In this document: positions 6,330 through 6,767 of the stretch, one piece after another | Position numbering within the stretch: the first letter of the stretch is position 1 | How the letters are laid out: each line of letters opens with the position of its first letter | From: Acidobacteriota bacterium | Lineage (GTDB): Bacteria; Acidobacteriota; Terriglobia; Terriglobales; Acidobacteriaceae | NCBI GenBank assembly: GCA_021780415.1 | Contig: JAJXYW010000233.1 | Span: 1 to 6,767 of the forward strand | DNA: 6,767 bases | Reading direction: 5' to 3' | The notes under the pieces: model-generated | What the model saw: the letters and a program-made list of their open reading frames with translations, nothing else | Database searches by the model: none | What the model was told of the DNA's origin: nothing | Made by a program: the position numbers and the translations under genes

Positions 6330-6767
6330 ATGGAAATTTTGCATCAACTTGGTGGTTTAGTGCTCGGCTCTGTGCCGACCATGATCTTTTTTCTTCTGTT
6401 AGTGGCAGCCTACGGACCTCTAGTGCGCAAACCGCTTGAGGCAACCTTGGCGGAACGCCGCGCGCGCACCACGGGAGCTGTGGAGCGGGCCCGCGGCGCA
6501 ATTGCGGCAGCCGAAGCTGAAGCAACTGTCTATGAAGAGAAACTGCGCAATGCCCGCAATGAGATCATGGCCGCTCGTGAGCGCAGGTTGCAGCAATGGC
6601 AGGCGGAGCGTGATCAGGCGGTTGAGGCAGCTCGGGCAAGGGCTCAGGACCGCGTGAAGGCGGCTCGGCAGGAGATCGAAGGGATGTCGGTCAGTGCGCG
6701 CAAGCAGATTGAAGAAGCGACTGCACAGTTGAGCGACCAGATTTTGCGGGCGGTGCTTCCGGCCGGA
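6330..6767 (+). CDS. atpF: F-type ATP synthase F0 subunit b (or b'), 3'-truncated by the window edge
   Basis: 146 residues are visible with no stop before the window ends; the family is usually about 155-190 residues. Subunit b forms the peripheral stalk linking membrane F0 to the F1 head and keeps F1 from rotating. A short N-terminus, MEILHQLGG, precedes one transmembrane helix (about 10-32, including VLGSVPTMIFFLLLVAAYG). Next comes the family-typical Lys-Pro-Leu (34-36) and an 'LAERRART' segment. The remainder (about 37-142) is a long Ala/Glu/Arg/Gln-rich helix with the spacing of a right-handed coiled coil. The start is ATG 6330: starting at Met18 would remove part of the membrane helix. 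The ribosome site is weak (GAAG at 6313, 13 nt upstream). Some bacteria have paired b and b' genes; which this is cannot be told without the downstream gene. The codon pattern is more balanced than in the genes at 1-2586. Confidence 0.82.
   Translation, partial: MEILHQLGGLVLGSVPTMIFFLLLVAAYGPLVRKPLEATLAERRARTTGAVERARGAIAAAEAEATVYEEKLRNARNEIMAARERRLQQWQAERDQAVEAARARAQDRVKAARQEIEGMSVSARKQIEEATAQLSDQILRAVLPAG

Noticed and set aside
6098..6331. Minus-strand 77-residue open frame in the hflX-atpF gap
   Set aside because: No ribosome binding site or recognisable motif; its start overlaps the subunit b ATG and it covers the candidate promoter and hairpins.
6242..6439. Plus-strand 65-residue open frame starting at a TTG
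   Set aside because: It overlaps the well-supported subunit b frame in another phase and covers the leader hairpins.

Overview
The window looks like a piece of a GC-rich Acidobacteriota chromosome, most likely class Terriglobia (Granulicella/Terriglobus/Edaphobacter-like). This is inferred from three things: a C-rich YVTN/lactonase-type beta-propeller gene, a dispersed repeat beginning CGTCATCCTGAGCGAAG followed by TTGCYS hexamers (a combination I associate with these genomes), and an hfq-hflX pair followed by an F0 subunit b-like gene. No database search was possible, so the taxon is an inference.

Layout. Positions 2-1084 (+) hold the C-terminal part of a secreted or surface beta-propeller protein that begins before the window. 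Positions 1085-1416 hold no gene; they contain a 20-bp tandem repeat, a dispersed repeat unit and a hexamer array. Positions 1417-2586 (+) encode a lipoprotein with two SH3b-like segments and an unrecognised C-terminal domain. Positions 2587-2765 form a convergent intergenic gap with a strong hairpin. Positions 2766-3947 (-) encode a DegT/DnrJ/EryC1-family PLP sugar aminotransferase. It is divergent from hfq (4120-4422, +), across a 172-bp region that probably holds both promoters. hflX (4476-5960, +) follows hfq by 53 nt and is probably co-transcribed with it. Positions 5961-6329 have no convincing gene but contain several hairpins and a plausible sigma-70 promoter. An F-type ATP synthase subunit b-like gene starts at 6330 and runs off the window.

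How the genes relate. Hfq (RNA chaperone) and HflX (ribosome-splitting GTPase) form a linkage known from many bacteria, here without miaA between the aminotransferase and hfq. The subunit b-like gene probably has its own promoter and begins an ATP synthase cluster outside the window. The propeller, lipoprotein and aminotransferase look like independent envelope or surface-polysaccharide genes. The + strand is strongly C-rich over about 1-3800, whichever strand is coding, and becomes balanced or G-rich over about 3900-6767.

I found no CRISPR array, tRNA, rRNA, insertion sequence, toxin-antitoxin or defence system. The protein-coding content is mostly ordinary. The parts most worth a second look are the structured hflX-atpF intergenic region, the compound repeat at 1087-1228, and the lipoprotein's C-terminal domain.
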